From an uncultured Bacteroides sp. (GTDB taxonomy: Bacteria; Bacteroidota; Bacteroidia; Bacteroidales; UBA11471), in assembly GCA_905210875.1 (NCBI GenBank), contig CAJLYN010000022.1, forward strand, positions 1 to 16,934: a stretch of 16,934 nucleotides of DNA, read 5' to 3'. Below the pieces are notes generated by a model. The model was not told the origin of the DNA, did not search any database, and saw only the letters and a program-made list of their open reading frames with translations. Position numbers and translations under genes: made by a program. Of the stretch, positions 15,081-16,934 are shown piece after piece (within the stretch, counting starts at the first letter, position 1; every line of letters begins with the position of its first letter).

Positions 15081-16934
15081 ATGGAACAGAAGCATACTTA
15101 CACGGGCTTGACCGATGAACAGGTCGTCGAGAGCCGTCGTTTGCATGGAGAGAATGTGTTGACCCCACCCAAGAAAAAATCGGTGTGGCTGCTTTTCTTG
15201 GAAAAATTCAACGACCCTATTATTAAGATATTGCTGATAGCCCTGCTGCTCTCGGTAGGTGTGGCCGTATATGAGTTTGTGAGCCTCGGTCACGGTGCCG
15301 AAGTCTTTTTTGAGCCGATAGGCATCTTTGTGGCAGTGATACTGGCCACGGCAGTAGGGTTCTTCTTTGAGCTGAGTGCCAATAAAAAGTTTGATATTCT
15401 CAATCAGGTCAACGACGATGTTCCGGTGAAGGTGATTCGCAACGGCAATATCTGTGAGATACCCAAAAAAGATGTTGTGGTCGACGATGTTGTCGTGCTT
15501 GAACTGGGTGAGGAGGTGCCGGCCGATGCCGTGCTGCTCGAAAGTGTCTCGTTGCAAATCAACGAGTCGACCCTTACCGGCGAGCCGGTGGTCTCGAAGA
15601 CAACGGTCGAGGCCGATTTCGACGCCGATGCCACCTATCCCTCCAACGAGGTGCTGCGCGGCACCACTGTCGTCGACGGACATGGTGTGTGTCGCATCAC
15701 GGCCGTGGGCGATGCCACCGAATATGGCAAGGTGTATGAGGGCTCGCAGATACAGAACGATACCAAGACACCCCTCAACCGTCAGCTCGACGGGCTGGGA
15801 CGTCTCATCTCCTATGCCAGTTACACGATTGCCACACTGATTGTCGTGGCACGGCTTGTCCTGTTCTTTACGCAGAATACCTCGCCCGACTGGACCGAGA
15901 CGGCCACCTACATCTTCCAGACCCTCATGATAGCCATCACCCTCGTTGTGGTGTCGGTGCCCGAAGGGTTACCCATGAGCATCGTGCTGAGTCTGGCGTT
16001 GAGCATGAAACGCATGTTGGCCACCAACAACCTGGTGCGCAAGATGCATGCCTGCGAGACGATGGGGGCGGTGTCGGTTATCTGCACCGACAAGACGGGT
16101 ACCCTTACCAAGAACCAGATGCAGGTGGCTCAGGCCGATTTCTGGGCATTGGGTGACCGCTCGCTTACCGATAACGAATTGGGAAATCTTATACGCGAAG
16201 GCATTGCTGTCAACTCCACAGCCTTCCTCGACGAGGCCGGCGATAAACCCCGTGTCATCGGTAATCCCACCGAGGGGGCGCTGTTGCTGTGGTTGAAGGC
16301 CAAGGGCGAGAATTACCTCACATTGCGCGAGGACGCCGAGGTAGTCGACCAACTGACTTTCTCGACCGAACGCAAATATATGGCGACTATCGTCAAGTCT
16401 CCTCTTTTGGATAAAAAGGTACTTTATGTCAAGGGTGCCCCTGAGATAGTCCTGGGAGAGAGCCGTCGGGCTCTCACGTCGCAAGGCTTGATACCGGCGG
16501 CCGATTACAAGGCTGCGGTCGATGAGCAACTGCTCGCCTATCAGTCTCAGGCCATGCGTACCTTGGGCTTTGCCTATCAGATTCTTGACGATGACCAGCC
16601 CCGTTTTGCCAACGGGAGGTTATGCAACGTCGACCTCACGTTTATCGGTATCGTTGCCATCTCCGACCCTGTACGCGACGATGTGCCTGCTGCCATTCAG
16701 TCGTGTCTCGATGCCGGTGTGGCGGTGAAGATTGTTACCGGTGACACCCCGGGAACGGCCCGCGAGATAGGCCGTCAGATAGGACTTTGGCTCCCTACCG
16801 ACGGCGATGCCAACCTCATGACCGGAGTGCAGTTTGCCGCTACACCTGATGAGGAGCTCTTGCGTCGCTTGCCCGACATAAAGATTATATCCCGTGCCCG
16901 CCCCATGGACAAGGAGCGGCTGGTGCGTCTCTTG
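15081..16934 (+). CDS. Calcium-transporting P-type ATPase (type II), N-terminal 618 residues
   Basis: The gene starts at 15081 (MEQKHTYTGLTDEQVVESRR) and runs off the window with 618 codons and no stop. P-type ATPases pump cations across the membrane through an aspartyl-phosphate intermediate. Visible features: a cation-ATPase N-terminal region (1-40), two hydrophobic pairs, the actuator motif TGEP (166-169), the ion-site motif PEGLP (294-298) typical of Ca2+ pumps, the phosphorylation motif DKTGTLT with Asp337, the nucleotide-domain KGAPE (451-455) and TGDTP (553-557). The hinge GDGxND and the last transmembrane helices lie outside. SERCA/PMCA pumps usually read TGES; Pro169 here may be lineage-typical. 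PEGLP favours Ca2+ over Na+/K+ or H+. It is divergent from the yeiH-like gene and has its own promoter-like element. Confidence 0.93.
   Translation, partial: MEQKHTYTGLTDEQVVESRRLHGENVLTPPKKKSVWLLFLEKFNDPIIKILLIALLLSVGVAVYEFVSLGHGAEVFFEPIGIFVAVILATAVGFFFELSANKKFDILNQVNDDVPVKVIRNGNICEIPKKDVVVDDVVVLELGEEVPADAVLLESVSLQINESTLTGEPVVSKTTVEADFDADATYPSNEVLRGTTVVDGHGVCRITAVGDATEYGKVYEGSQIQNDTKTPLNRQLDGLGRLISYASYTIATLIVVARLVLFFTQNTSPDWTETATYIFQTLMIAITLVVVSVPEGLPMSIVLSLALSMKRMLATNNLVRKMHACETMGAVSVICTDKTGTLTKNQMQVAQADFWALGDRSLTDNELGNLIREGIAVNSTAFLDEAGDKPRVIGNPTEGALLLWLKAKGENYLTLREDAEVVDQLTFSTERKYMATIVKSPLLDKKVLYVKGAPEIVLGESRRALTSQGLIPAADYKAAVDEQLLAYQSQAMRTLGFAYQILDDDQPRFANGRLCNVDLTFIGIVAISDPVRDDVPAAIQSCLDAGVAVKIVTGDTPGTAREIGRQIGLWLPTDGDANLMTGVQFAATPDEELLRRLPDIKIISRARPMDKERLVRLL

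Overview
The window looks like chromosomal DNA from a member of the Bacteroidales (Bacteroidota). Three things point there: an ATP synthase cluster ending atpA-atpG, a complex I cluster with short two-cluster NuoI and no NADH-dehydrogenase (NuoEFG) genes in view, and repeated matches to the Bacteroidota -7 promoter element (TAnnTTTG) in front of fabD, a PCMD-domain protein, a small secreted protein, a GH10 xylanase, a YeiH-type transporter and a P-type ATPase. I cannot place the genus.

Positions 1-7250 (+ strand) are an energy-conservation block: the last codons of atpA, complete atpG, a rho-independent terminator, then nuoI-J-K-L-M-N closely packed and closed by a 14-bp perfect terminator hairpin. 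Only the membrane-arm and ferredoxin-like half of complex I is here. nuoA, B, C/D and H are absent between atpG and nuoI, so the complex I genes are split, or the missing part lies upstream of the ATP synthase genes. NuoM appears to lack the TM7 lysine that NuoL and NuoN keep.

Positions 7370-9580 hold fabD (minus strand) and, divergent from it, a secreted PCMD-domain protein.

Positions 9640-13225 (minus strand) hold a secreted GH10 xylanase followed by two tandem copies of an unrecognised small exported protein (likely one transcript), then a third, more divergent copy with its own promoter. The two closest copies are mosaic: stretches of almost identical DNA, including the whole signal peptide, alternate with strongly diverged stretches.

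Positions 13226-15080 hold a YeiH/UPF0324-type putative exporter and two intergenic regions rich in RNA-like structure. One (13394-13517) is a multi-helix element closed by a perfect 10-bp inverted repeat, with mutually exclusive helices whose G-U pairs indicate a minus-strand RNA. The other (14799-14955) has a promoter-like element, an inverted repeat and a terminator-like hairpin, as expected of a short transcript.

Positions 15081-16934 hold the first 618 codons of a Ca2+-type P-type ATPase that runs off the window. No tRNA, rRNA, CRISPR array or insertion sequence was seen. The two best candidates for something undescribed are the structured RNA at 13394-13517 and the mosaic secreted-protein family next to the xylanase.
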